NCBI GenBank assembly: GCA_009926245.1
Contig: RFPG01000011.1
Coordinates: 1 to 13,413 of the forward strand
Direction: 5' to 3'
From: Sphingobacteriia bacterium
GTDB taxonomy: Bacteria; Bacteroidota; Bacteroidia; UBA7662
Length of the DNA stretch: 13,413 bases
Shown here: positions 7,507-13,413 of the stretch, piece by piece
Layout: every line of letters starts with the position of its first letter
How positions within the stretch are numbered: the stretch's first letter is position 1
Position numbers and translations under genes: made by a program
The notes under the pieces: generated by a model
The model's database searches: none
What the model saw: the letters and a program-made list of their open reading frames with translations, nothing else
Told to the model about the DNA's origin: nothing

Positions 7507-8715
7507 ATGCAACCGTATCACGAAGGCTTGGGACCCAAACTCCAAAAAGAACTTCAAAACCTGCGCGATCAGGGTCTTTTCAAAAAGGAACGCATCCTGG
7601 TTTCTCCCCAAGGCGCCGAAATAACCTTGGATGACGGCCGCGTCGTCATCAACGGCTGTGCGAATAATTACCTGGGTTTGTCCAGCCATCCATCGGTGAT
7701 CGCCGCCGCCCACCGGGCCTTGGACGAATACGGTTTTGGGATGAGTTCGGTGCGCTTTATCTGTGGGACACAGCGCATTCACAAGGATCTCGAAGCAGCC
7801 ATTGCGCAATTCTACGGCACCGAGGACAGCATTCTTTACGCTGCAGCCTTTGACGCCAACGGGGGCGTTTTTGAGCCCTTGCTTGGCGAAAAAGACGCCA
7901 TCATTAGCGATGCCCTCAATCATGCTTCGATCATCGACGGGGTCCGCCTCTGCAAAGCAGCGCGCTACCGCTATGCCAACAACGACATGGCCGACTTGGA
8001 GCGATGCCTGCGCGAATGCAAAGAGGCCGGACACGAAACGGTACTCATTGTTACGGACGGTGTCTTTAGCATGGATGGTTATGTCGCTCAACTGGATCGC
8101 ATCGTTGAATTGGCCAAGGCCTACGGGGCCCTCACCATGGTGGATGAATGCCATGCGGCCGGTTTCCTTGGAGCCACGGGTCGCGGTACCCCTGAATTAT
8201 GCGGGGTCCACGGTCAAATCGATTTAGTCACTGGAACCCTGGGCAAAGCCTTGGGCGGCGCCATGGGCGGATACACCACCGGACGCGCAGATGTTATCGC
8301 TATGCTGCGCCAACGTTCTCGTCCTTACCTCTTTAGTAATTCCCTGGCTCCGGCGATTGTAGGCGCCTCTTTGGAGGTTTTTCGAATGTTAGAACACAGC
8401 AATGACTTGGCTCTAAAACTTGCCGAAAATGTGCGTTTCTTCAAAGAAGGAATCCGTGCGCTGGGGTTTGATTACAAAGACGGGGCTTCAGCGATTGTGC
8501 CCATTATGTTATACGATGCCTCTTTAAGTCAGCGAATGGCCGATGCCCTCTTGGACGAAGGCGTTTATGTGATTGGATTCTTTTTTCCAGTGGTTCCCCA
8601 AGGTCAGGCCCGGATTCGGGTGCAACTTTCGGCAGCCCATACACGCGCTCATTTGGAGCACATGTTGAATGCCTTTGGTAAGGTTGGCAAGCAACTAGGG
8701 GTCATCCCCGCCTAA
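7507..8715 (+). CDS. kbl: Glycine C-acetyltransferase (2-amino-3-ketobutyrate CoA ligase)
   Basis: This PLP enzyme of the alpha-oxoamine synthase family converts 2-amino-3-ketobutyrate + CoA to glycine + acetyl-CoA, the second step of threonine breakdown. The 402-residue product has the usual length and follows the Kbl pattern closely: GLFKKERI, CANNYLGLSSHP, FGMSSVRFICGT, SDALNHASIIDG, YRYANNDM, TDGVFSMDGY, the cofactor aspartate in MVDECHAAGF, the PLP lysine at residue 247 in TGTLGKALGGA, SRPYLFSNSLAP and PQGQARIRVQLSAAHT. These near-identical stretches favour Kbl over the related serine palmitoyltransferase or BioF. Threonine dehydrogenase, its usual partner, is not in the window. It is convergent with mce, with a 19-base gap and no clear terminator. 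Confidence 0.95.
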   Translation: MQPYHEGLGPKLQKELQNLRDQGLFKKERILVSPQGAEITLDDGRVVINGCANNYLGLSSHPSVIAAAHRALDEYGFGMSSVRFICGTQRIHKDLEAAIAQFYGTEDSILYAAAFDANGGVFEPLLGEKDAIISDALNHASIIDGVRLCKAARYRYANNDMADLERCLRECKEAGHETVLIVTDGVFSMDGYVAQLDRIVELAKAYGALTMVDECHAAGFLGATGRGTPELCGVHGQIDLVTGTLGKALGGAMGGYTTGRADVIAMLRQRSRPYLFSNSLAPAIVGASLEVFRMLEHSNDLALKLAENVRFFKEGIRALGFDYKDGASAIVPIMLYDASLSQRMADALLDEGVYVIGFFFPVVPQGQARIRVQLSAAHTRAHLEHMLNAFGKVGKQLGVIPA

Positions 8716-8734
8716 GGAAGCCCATCTCTACCGA

Positions 8735-9238
8735 CTAAGATGTAGGAGACTCCTCGCTTGCCGTCGTGGTCGACAGGGCCTCTTCGGCCGGCATCGCTTG
8801 GCAAAGCTCCACCAGAATTCCCCCGGCACTGCGCGGGTGTACAAAACAAACCCATTGACGTTCCGCGCCTACCTTGGGTTCAGCGGATAACAACTGAAAT
8901 CCTTGGTTTTGGAGCCTCTGCATGGTCGATCGGATGTCATCGACCGCATAGGCCACATGATGGAGTCCTTCGCCTTTGGTCTCCAAAAAACGTGCGATCG
9001 TTCCATCGGGGCGTAGGCTTTCCAGCAACTCCACTTTGTTGGGACCCACCCTGTAAAAAAGAGTGTTCACCCCCTCGCTTTCAACGGTTTCTTTTCGGTA
9101 GGGCGGGGTACCCAAGAGGCGCGTGTACAGCGGCTCGGACTCGGCCAGCGACCGCACCGCAATCCCTAGATGCTCAATACGGGTCAAATCGGCAGGGAAT
9201 TCAGGGTTCAATCCAGGATGAACGGGTGCGGTTTCCAT
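8735..9238 (-). CDS. mce: Methylmalonyl-CoA epimerase
   Basis: This vicinal-oxygen-chelate enzyme interconverts (R)- and (S)-methylmalonyl-CoA, linking propionyl-CoA metabolism to succinyl-CoA. The 167-residue product has the two-module VOC fold: RIEHLGIAV with metal ligand His23, NKVELLE, GLHHVAYAVDD (residues 91-101, second His ligand), and the final ligand in ILVELCQ (Glu144). It is longer than the usual ~135 residues because of an N-terminal extension of about 18 residues and a Thr/Ser/Glu-rich tail of about 20. No internal Met offers a shorter start before the first metal ligand. Methylmalonyl-CoA mutase genes are not in the window. It is divergent from the Fe-S carrier gene. Confidence 0.93.
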   Translation of the reverse strand: METAPVHPGLNPEFPADLTRIEHLGIAVRSLAESEPLYTRLLGTPPYRKETVESEGVNTLFYRVGPNKVELLESLRPDGTIARFLETKGEGLHHVAYAVDDIRSTMQRLQNQGFQLLSAEPKVGAERQWVCFVHPRSAGGILVELCQAMPAEEALSTTTASEESPTS

Positions 9239-9259
9239 AGGTTAGGGGTTGAATACGAC

Positions 9260-9269
9260 AAGCTAGCTT
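9260..9269. promoter_or_regulatory. Perfect 10-bp palindrome in the mce / Fe-S carrier divergent region
   Basis: AAGCTAGCTT is its own reverse complement and does not extend further. It lies 21 bases upstream of the mce ATG, just downstream of a one-mismatch -7 box (minus strand TTATTTTG at 9280-9273), so it would sit near an mce transcription start. It could be an operator half or a chance palindrome. Confidence 0.25.
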
Positions 9270-9315
9270 TCACAAAATAACGGCAAGGCATCGCTACGAT
9301 TCCGCTTGGTGACCC

Positions 9316-9323
9316 TAATTTTG
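9316..9323 (+). promoter_or_regulatory. -7 promoter box before the Fe-S carrier-pdxJ-trmB operon
   Basis: TAATTTTG is an exact TAnnTTTG match ending eight bases before the ATG at 9332. The transcript would have a leader of only a few bases. No -33 TTTG is seen at the usual spacing. Confidence 0.5.
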
Positions 9324-9331
9324 TGGGAACC

Positions 9332-9658
9332 ATGATTCAAGTTTCTCCCAAAGCCGCCGACAAAGTTCGCAGCCTGCTCCAGGACCCCGAACAAGCCGGT
9401 AAGTCCTACCTGCGGATATCGGTCCTCAGCGGTGGATGCTCCGGTCTTAGCTACCGTATGGATTTTGAAGCCGAACCCCGGCCCGAAGACCAACGTTTTG
9501 AGGAACATGGGGTTCAACTGCTCTGCGACAAAAAAAGCTTGGTGTACCTCGTTGGTACCGAACTGGACTTTAGCGATGGCCTCAACGGCAAGGGCTTTCA
9601 TTTTAACAACCCCAACGCCGCCCGATCCTGCGCCTGCGGTGAGAGCTTTTCGCTTTGA
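9332..9658 (+). CDS. A-type iron-sulfur carrier protein (IscA/SufA/ErpA family)
   Basis: This small carrier accepts nascent Fe-S clusters and hands them to apoproteins. The 108-residue length is typical. The three conserved cysteines are present: Cys36 in SGGCSGLSY, and Cys100 and Cys102 in SCACGESF. The N-terminus IQVSPKAADKVRSLL matches the family start, so I use the ATG at 9332 rather than the GTG at 9323, which lies inside the -7 box. The sequence does not decide between IscA, SufA and ErpA, and no isc or suf genes adjoin it. Its TGA overlaps the TTG start of pdxJ, so the two are translationally linked. Confidence 0.92.
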   Translation: MIQVSPKAADKVRSLLQDPEQAGKSYLRISVLSGGCSGLSYRMDFEAEPRPEDQRFEEHGVQLLCDKKSLVYLVGTELDFSDGLNGKGFHFNNPNAARSCACGESFSL

Positions 9659-10392
9659 CCCGCCTCAGTGTTAATGTCAACAAAATAGCCCTGCTGCGAA
9701 ACAGCAGGGACCACGGCGTGCCCGATCCAGTTCAGTTTGCCCTGGATTGCGAACGATTCGGGGCCGATGGAATCACCGTGCATCCCCGTCCCGACGCCCG
9801 GCATATCCGTCCCGACGATGTCCGGGCACTGCGCCATTCCTTGAGCACCGAGTTGAATGTGGAGGGGAATCCTTTGGAATCGTACTATATGGATTTGGTT
9901 CTGGAGGTGCGGCCCGCTCAGGCCACTTTGGTCCCCGATCACCCCCTGCAACGAACGTCGGACCATGGTTGGGATTTGGAGAAGGACGGGGAACGATTGC
10001 GGCCCATCATCGCAGAACTCAAGGCCGCAGGCATTCGAGTCTCCCTTTTTATAGATCCGAACCCGCGTTATGCAGAACAGGCCGCTGAACTGGGCGCCCA
10101 AGCAGTCGAATTGTACACCGAAGACTTTGCCCGTTGTTATGATTCAAAAAATAGTACGGAGGGCTGCACCGAACCCTACGAGGCCACCTACCGAAGAGCG
10201 CTGGACGGTGGATTGTTGGTGAATGCAGGTCATGATTTGAATTTATCCAATCTAAGCGCATTGAATGCCCGTCTCCCGCTCTTGCACGAGGTTTCCATAG
10301 GGCATGCCTTGGTAGCCGATGCCCTGTACCTGGGCCTCGAAAACACCGTTCGACTCTACCGTCACGCTTTGCACAGCAACGCACCAGCCTAA
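9655..10392 (+). CDS. pdxJ: Pyridoxine 5'-phosphate synthase, TTG start
   Basis: PdxJ condenses 1-deoxyxylulose 5-phosphate with 3-amino-2-oxopropyl phosphate to form pyridoxine 5'-phosphate in the DXP-dependent vitamin B6 pathway. The 245-residue TIM-barrel has the family pattern: LSVNVNKIALLRN at the N-terminus, GADGITVHPRPDARHI (His43, His50), TELNVEG (Glu70), LVPDHP, SLFIDP, ELYTE, NAGHDLN (His193) and SIGHAL (His217). The start must be TTG at 9655: the frame has a stop at 9640-9642, no ATG or GTG lies between, and family similarity begins at residue 2. The TTG overlaps the upstream gene's stop as TTGA. It sits in an operon with the Fe-S carrier and trmB. Confidence 0.96.
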   Translation: MTRLSVNVNKIALLRNSRDHGVPDPVQFALDCERFGADGITVHPRPDARHIRPDDVRALRHSLSTELNVEGNPLESYYMDLVLEVRPAQATLVPDHPLQRTSDHGWDLEKDGERLRPIIAELKAAGIRVSLFIDPNPRYAEQAAELGAQAVELYTEDFARCYDSKNSTEGCTEPYEATYRRALDGGLLVNAGHDLNLSNLSALNARLPLLHEVSIGHALVADALYLGLENTVRLYRHALHSNAPA

Positions 10393-10399
10393 TCTTCGT

Positions 10400-11098
10400 T
10401 TGTCACGACGCAAACTTCTTCATTTTGCCGAAATGGCGCGCATGCCCCGGGTATGGGAGCATCCCCCCAACGCGGCGTGGACCTGGCGAGAGCGCTTGCA
10501 AAACCCCGAAGCACTTTCCATCTCTCCATCCTCAAGCCAAGACCCCCCACTCATCCTGGAGCTGGGTTGCGGAACGGGCCTATGGACCGTGGGCGTCGGC
10601 TCCCAGAAACCGGATCGTCTTTGGCTGGGAGCGGATATCAAAGGAGCCCGCATGTGGCACGGTGCCAAACAAGTGGAAGCCCTTGGCCTAAACAACGCGG
10701 GTTTTTTGCGGACCCGACTGGAGGACATCGAATTGTATTTTGGCGAGGGGGAAGTTTCCGAAATATGGATTACGTTCCCGGATCCCCAACCCCGCGAAAG
10801 CCGTGAAAAAAAACGACTGACCAGTCCTGCTTTTTTAAAAAGGTACCGTAAAGTGTTACAAGAGGGGGGCTACCTTCATCTCAAAACCGATAATACCGCT
10901 TTGTTTGAATACACCTTGGAAGCCTGGAAAGATAACGGTCTAAATCTGGAGCGCTGCATACGAGATGTTCATCATCCGGATGAAAGGGCGCAACGAAGCA
11001 CCTACGAGCAAGAGACGCTTTCCGTTTTGACCACCTATGAATCCCGGTACATGGCCCAAGGCCTTCCTATTCACTATGTGCGGGCTCGATGGATTTAA
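10400..11098 (+). CDS. trmB: tRNA (guanine-N7-)-methyltransferase, probable TTG start
   Basis: TrmB makes m7G at position 46 of the tRNA variable loop using S-adenosylmethionine. From the TTG the product has 232 residues. SAM motif I is ILELGCGTG (residues 52-60), then GADIKGARMWHGAKQ, the catalytic-region motif ITFPDPQPRESREKKR (residues 124-139), LKTDNTALFEYTL, and the C-terminal TYEQ. I chose TTG at 10400 because it gives MSRRKLLHFAEM, the family-like N-terminus, and lies 7 bases after the pdxJ stop. The upstream in-frame ATG at 10319 would overlap pdxJ by 74 bases and add residues without family likeness. Its TAA shares the palindromic TTAA with the stop of the convergent gene at 11095. 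Confidence 0.93.
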   Translation: MSRRKLLHFAEMARMPRVWEHPPNAAWTWRERLQNPEALSISPSSSQDPPLILELGCGTGLWTVGVGSQKPDRLWLGADIKGARMWHGAKQVEALGLNNAGFLRTRLEDIELYFGEGEVSEIWITFPDPQPRESREKKRLTSPAFLKRYRKVLQEGGYLHLKTDNTALFEYTLEAWKDNGLNLERCIRDVHHPDERAQRSTYEQETLSVLTTYESRYMAQGLPIHYVRARWI

Positions 11099-11733
11099 TT
11101 GAAATCATGCTCCATGGCCTCAACCCAATCTTCAATCGTAACATATTCTGAATCCTGACCGGGATTGCCCTCGAAATACAATCCGGCACAGGCACTTCCT
11201 ATTTCTTGGGCCAACTCCTTCAACCGCTGACCCAACCGCTCGACATCCCCTGCATCGGCTCCCAGCTTGATTGAAACCAACGCAAACCAAGGCAGATTTG
11301 GGCCCGAAATACCGCCAACCAAAGCTTCATCGACTGCATCCAGGGTCCACGGGTCCACAACCAGCCAATCCGGCAGGCGAGAGCCCCAACCGCCCCTGTT
11401 GCGCAATCGTCCCAAGACCTCGGGGTTTAATTCCAACGCCCAACCTGGCATCTCCAACGCAAAGGCATCGCCCAGGCGTTCCATCCCTTCCCACACCGCT
11501 GCATCCCGGCAGTACAATCCCTTGCATTCCAAAAACCGCTCGGTCCATCCTAGCCCAGGCTCTGCCAAAGCCGACGTGGCCATCAACCACAAATCCGGTC
11601 CAGCGACCCAGCCACTGATTTCGTTCCAAGCCCCCGCATCCCCATCCAAACTCAAGACCAGGCGCTCTGCACCTGCCGCCGCCGCAAAACGAGCGTCCAT
11701 CAGTCGATCTGTATTTCCCAAAATCCAGGACAT
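11095..11733 (-). CDS. TrpF-like barrel protein without the catalytic cysteine, function unknown
   Basis: The product is a 212-residue cytosolic protein with no signal peptide or membrane segment. The N-terminus (WILGNTDRLMDARFAAAAGA, then a hydrophobic strand) follows the pattern of phosphoribosylanthranilate isomerase (KVCGITxxEDAxxAAxxGA). A second helix-strand unit, AWNEISGWVAGPDLWL, also fits a beta/alpha barrel. From memory, many Bacteroidota carry TrpF-like proteins of this kind outside trp operons. The catalytic Cys of the CG motif is replaced by Leu, and I see no C-terminal phosphate-binding GG motif, so isomerase activity is unlikely. It is unusually rich in Trp (12 of 212). It is convergent with trmB and divergent from the alkyltransferase-like gene. 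The gene call is firm because the reading frame is long and its start and stop abut the neighbours cleanly; the fold is an inference. Confidence 0.72.
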   Translation of the reverse strand: MSWILGNTDRLMDARFAAAAGAERLVLSLDGDAGAWNEISGWVAGPDLWLMATSALAEPGLGWTERFLECKGLYCRDAAVWEGMERLGDAFALEMPGWALELNPEVLGRLRNRGGWGSRLPDWLVVDPWTLDAVDEALVGGISGPNLPWFALVSIKLGADAGDVERLGQRLKELAQEIGSACAGLYFEGNPGQDSEYVTIEDWVEAMEHDFN

Positions 11734-11737
11734 GGGC

Positions 11738-11745
11738 TAAACATA
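11738..11745 (-). promoter_or_regulatory. Near-match -7 box before the TrpF-like gene
   Basis: The minus strand reads TATGTTTA, one mismatch (last base) from TAnnTTTG, and ends four bases before the ATG at 11733. It has the same close spacing as seen at gcvP and adk. No -33 element was recognised. Confidence 0.3.
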
Positions 11746-11758
11746 AAGCAAGACCCAT

Positions 11759-11766
11759 GAACTTTG
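11759..11766 (+). promoter_or_regulatory. Near-match -7 box before the alkyltransferase-like gene
   Basis: GAACTTTG matches TAnnTTTG except at the first base and ends 13 bases before the ATG at 11780. It lies in the 46-base divergent gap shared with the TrpF-like gene. Confidence 0.25.
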
Positions 11767-11779
11767 CATACCTAAAAAG

Positions 11780-12106
11780 ATGGACCCGGATTTTTTTGAA
11801 CGCGTTTACGAGGTCGTCCGGCTGATACCCCCTGGACGAGTCACCACCTACGGGGCTATTGCGCGCTTTTTGGGCAGCGGACGCAGCGCGCGGGCCGTGG
11901 GCTACGCCCTCAATGCCTGCCACGGCATCCAGCCTACAGTACCCGCCCATCGGGTCGTGAACCGAATCGGCCTCCTCAGTGGCCAACATCATTTTGACCC
12001 TCAACAACCCATGGCCGCTCTGCTAGCCGCCGAAAATATAGAAGTCATCGAAGACCGGATCTGCGATTTTGAGCGTTTGTTTTGGAATCCCGAATCCCTT
12101 CTCTAA
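11780..12106 (+). CDS. Alkyltransferase-like (ATL) DNA-binding protein
   Basis: ATL proteins bind O6-alkylguanine in DNA and flag it for nucleotide excision repair without removing the alkyl group. The 108-residue product is only the C-terminal DNA-binding domain of the MGMT family: FFERVYEVVRLIPPGRVTTYGAIA (Tyr24 in VTTYG), the arginine-finger region SARAVG (Arg38), and PAHRVVNR at residues 55-62. In true methyltransferases this is PCHRV; the acceptor cysteine is Ala56 here, which is what defines an ATL. There is no N-terminal MGMT domain. The ATG matches the family start. It is divergent from the TrpF-like gene and upstream of the AlbA_2 gene, with a 67-base gap in which I see no clear promoter or hairpin. 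Confidence 0.93.
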   Translation: MDPDFFERVYEVVRLIPPGRVTTYGAIARFLGSGRSARAVGYALNACHGIQPTVPAHRVVNRIGLLSGQHHFDPQQPMAALLAAENIEVIEDRICDFERLFWNPESLL

Positions 12107-12173
12107 TTCAGGGCTACCACCCATGGAAACCGCCTACCTTCGAGCGACCCGAACAGCCTTGACCACCTAAGAA

Positions 12174-12914
12174 ATGAAATCCCTGCCCGGCCAACCAACA
12201 ACCCCCAACACATGGGAGCAGGAAAATGAAATCACCGCAGTGCAGTTGTACCGTTGGATTGAAGAGGGCGAAAATCGTCGGCAAGATTTCAAAGAAACCA
12301 TCACTTCATCCCGCAAAATTGCCAGGACCCTGGCCGCCTTTGCCAATGCCGAAGGGGGTCGCCTGCTGGTAGGCGTTCGAGATAACCGCAGTCTTCGTAA
12401 CATTTGTCCTGCCGACGAAACCGAGATGCTGTTGGGGGCCGCCAGGCATTTTTGCCAGCCGGAGGTTCAGCTCCACTTTACGACGGTTCGTATCGGTCTC
12501 AAAGAAATTTTGGTGGTTCGAATTGCCGAAGCCAAGAATAAACCTGTACGTAATTTGGGCGAGGGCGGTGTCTGGGAGGTTTACCTCCGCAACGGAGATC
12601 AATGCCTATTGGCATCGCCGATGAGCATCAAGATGTTACAAAACCAAGAGGAGGACCCCAACGAACCCCTCTTGGAGTTTGGTAGCCGAGAACAAGCCCT
12701 CTTGGAATATCTGCGCAATCACGCCCGCATTCGCGTTCAGGAATGCCGCAAAATGTTCAATTTGTCAACGGGCCGGGCCCATCGTATGCTCCTTCAATTG
12801 ACCCGTGCGGGCTTAATCACTTTGCATACCCACGAAAAAGAAGAATTCTTTACTTTAGGGAAGGACTATAATGGGGGAAGCGGTAGCGATCGCTCTGCTC
12901 AATGGCGTCCATGA
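12174..12914 (+). CDS. AlbA_2 (Schlafen-type) putative DNA/ATP-binding protein with C-terminal winged helix
   Basis: The 246-residue product has an AlbA_2 domain at about residues 25-155. Its key patterns are NRRQDFKETI (residues 35-43), the helix ARTLAAFANAEGGRLLVGVRDN (residues 50-71), ILVVRIAEAKNKPV and VYLRNGDQCLLAS. The region at about residues 172-228 (EQALLEYLRN, STGRAHRMLLQLTRAGLI) looks like a winged helix-turn-helix. In this family the domain is annotated as nucleic-acid or ATP binding, often in transcriptional regulators; the role here is unknown. No other Met precedes the domain, so the start is firm. The last ~18 residues, after FFTLGK, look unstructured and lie within a 65-base overlap with the convergent acyltransferase gene. 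Confidence 0.85.
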   Translation: MKSLPGQPTTPNTWEQENEITAVQLYRWIEEGENRRQDFKETITSSRKIARTLAAFANAEGGRLLVGVRDNRSLRNICPADETEMLLGAARHFCQPEVQLHFTTVRIGLKEILVVRIAEAKNKPVRNLGEGGVWEVYLRNGDQCLLASPMSIKMLQNQEEDPNEPLLEFGSREQALLEYLRNHARIRVQECRKMFNLSTGRAHRMLLQLTRAGLITLHTHEKEEFFTLGKDYNGGSGSDRSAQWRP

Positions 12915-13413
12915 TTTGAGCAATAATCTGATCCTTGCTCGCTGTGTAGTCTAATTCCAAGGGATCTTTGAACGTAACTGTCAGGTCTACGTTTCTTTTT
13001 TTGAGTAAAAGGCCTTTTTTGTTGAAAGCACGGCGAAATCCGTTAATCACCACCGGAATCACAATGGGTTGTTGGTCCTTGATGATTTGAGCAACCCCCT
13101 TACGGCCTTCGGCATAGGGCTTGGTGGTTCCTTGAGGAAAGGTGAGCACCCACCCAAAATCCAGGGCCTTGTGAATCTTGTCCACTTCAGTGACATCCAC
13201 CTTGCGCTGAACCTCCTGACCGGCTTCTCTCCAGGATCGCTTGACGGTGACGGCCCCTGCGAGGCTAAAAAGCCAGGGCAAAATCCCGCTTTTTTTCATG
13301 GTCTCGGTGGCGGCCACATAATACAGGCGGGCCGGGGTCCACAACAAATAGAAGGGAGCCCACAAACGCCGACCATAACCCCATTTGGCGGCACAAATCG
13401 AATGAAAAATGGC
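12850..13413 (-). CDS. PlsC-type acyltransferase, N-terminus beyond the window
   Basis: This is the C-terminal ~187 residues of a lysophospholipid/glycerolipid acyltransferase of the PlsC family (1-acyl-sn-glycerol-3-phosphate acyltransferase or a close relative), acting at the inner membrane. Visible motifs are a hydrophobic WAPFYLLWTPARLYYVAATE, then LFSLAGAVTVKR, the substrate-binding motif FPQGT at 13126-13140 (FPEGT in most members), and IVIPVVI (motif IV). The catalytic HxxxxD motif must lie outside the window. The frame is open to base 13413, reading upstream AIFHSICAAKWGYG, so the gene is partial. The only start inside the window (TTG at 13365) is not credible. The substrate cannot be told. 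The 3' end overlaps the convergent AlbA_2 gene by 65 bases. Confidence 0.88.
   Translation of the reverse strand, partial: AIFHSICAAKWGYGRRLWAPFYLLWTPARLYYVAATETMKKSGILPWLFSLAGAVTVKRSWREAGQEVQRKVDVTEVDKIHKALDFGWVLTFPQGTTKPYAEGRKGVAQIIKDQQPIVIPVVINGFRRAFNKKGLLLKKRNVDLTVTFKDPLELDYTASKDQIIAQIMDAIEQSDRYRFPHYSPSLK

Noticed and set aside
7483..8154. 223-codon minus-strand frame opposite kbl
   Set aside because: It is antisense to a well-supported Kbl gene and has no domain or signal of its own.
8716..8760. Hairpin terminator between kbl and mce
   Set aside because: The only short inverted repeat (GGAGACTCC) lies inside the mce coding region, has a four-base stem and no T-run.
9323..9331. GTG start three codons upstream of the Fe-S carrier ATG
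   Set aside because: The GTG lies partly inside the TAATTTTG box, and family similarity begins at the ATG at 9332.
10319..10399. Upstream ATG start for trmB
   Set aside because: It would overlap pdxJ by 74 bases, and the added residues read as an out-of-frame translation of the pdxJ C-terminus.
11327..12007. 226-codon minus-strand frame spanning the TrpF-like and ATL genes
   Set aside because: It overlaps two better-supported genes and runs through their shared promoter gap; its Gly/Arg-rich translation is typical of a wrong frame.

Overview
The window reads as accessory-to-core chromosome of a member of the Bacteroidota with a moderate GC content of about half (estimated by eye). Three things point there. 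A secreted protein carries a C-terminal type IX secretion (T9SS) sorting domain. Several start codons are preceded by the Bacteroidota -7 box TAnnTTTG and lack Shine-Dalgarno sequences. The gene families are also typical (adk next to obg, a Bacteroidota-style TrmB, an alkyltransferase-like protein with PAHRV). No rRNA, tRNA, CRISPR array, insertion sequence or prophage gene was seen, and no gene-free stretch exceeds 300 bases.

Layout. 1-3189 (minus): two neighbouring, related secreted proteins. The upstream one (1270-3189) is complete, with a signal peptide, a jellyroll/adhesion-like domain and a T9SS tail. The downstream one (87-1202) has the same architecture, but its frame stops early and appears to continue, one base out of register, to the left edge. 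3255-6131 (minus): full-length glycine dehydrogenase GcvP. 6204-8715 (plus): a severely truncated adenylate kinase, an intact Obg GTPase, and glycine C-acetyltransferase Kbl. 8735-9238 (minus): methylmalonyl-CoA epimerase, convergent with kbl. 9332-11098 (plus): a tight operon of an A-type Fe-S carrier, pdxJ and trmB, in which pdxJ and trmB both appear to start at TTG. 11095-11733 (minus): a tryptophan-rich protein that looks like a degenerate TrpF-type barrel. 11780-12914 (plus): an alkyltransferase-like protein and an AlbA_2 (Schlafen-type) protein. 12850-13413 (minus): the C-terminal part of a PlsC-type acyltransferase that runs off the right edge.

How the genes relate. GcvP (glycine cleavage) and Kbl (glycine from threonine) act on the same metabolite and both need pyridoxal phosphate, which the pathway containing PdxJ makes. 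Mce belongs to the propionyl-CoA/methylmalonyl-CoA route. Obg, TrmB and Adk are housekeeping genes. These links are inferred from gene families and from proximity.

The points most worth a second look are the adk gene that ends at its DGFP motif; a run of genes whose -7 box sits only 4-8 bases before the start codon, suggesting leaderless or nearly leaderless mRNAs; the TrpF-like protein lacking the catalytic cysteine; and the frameshifted T9SS-associated paralogue. I found no convincing evidence of a wholly new multi-gene system.
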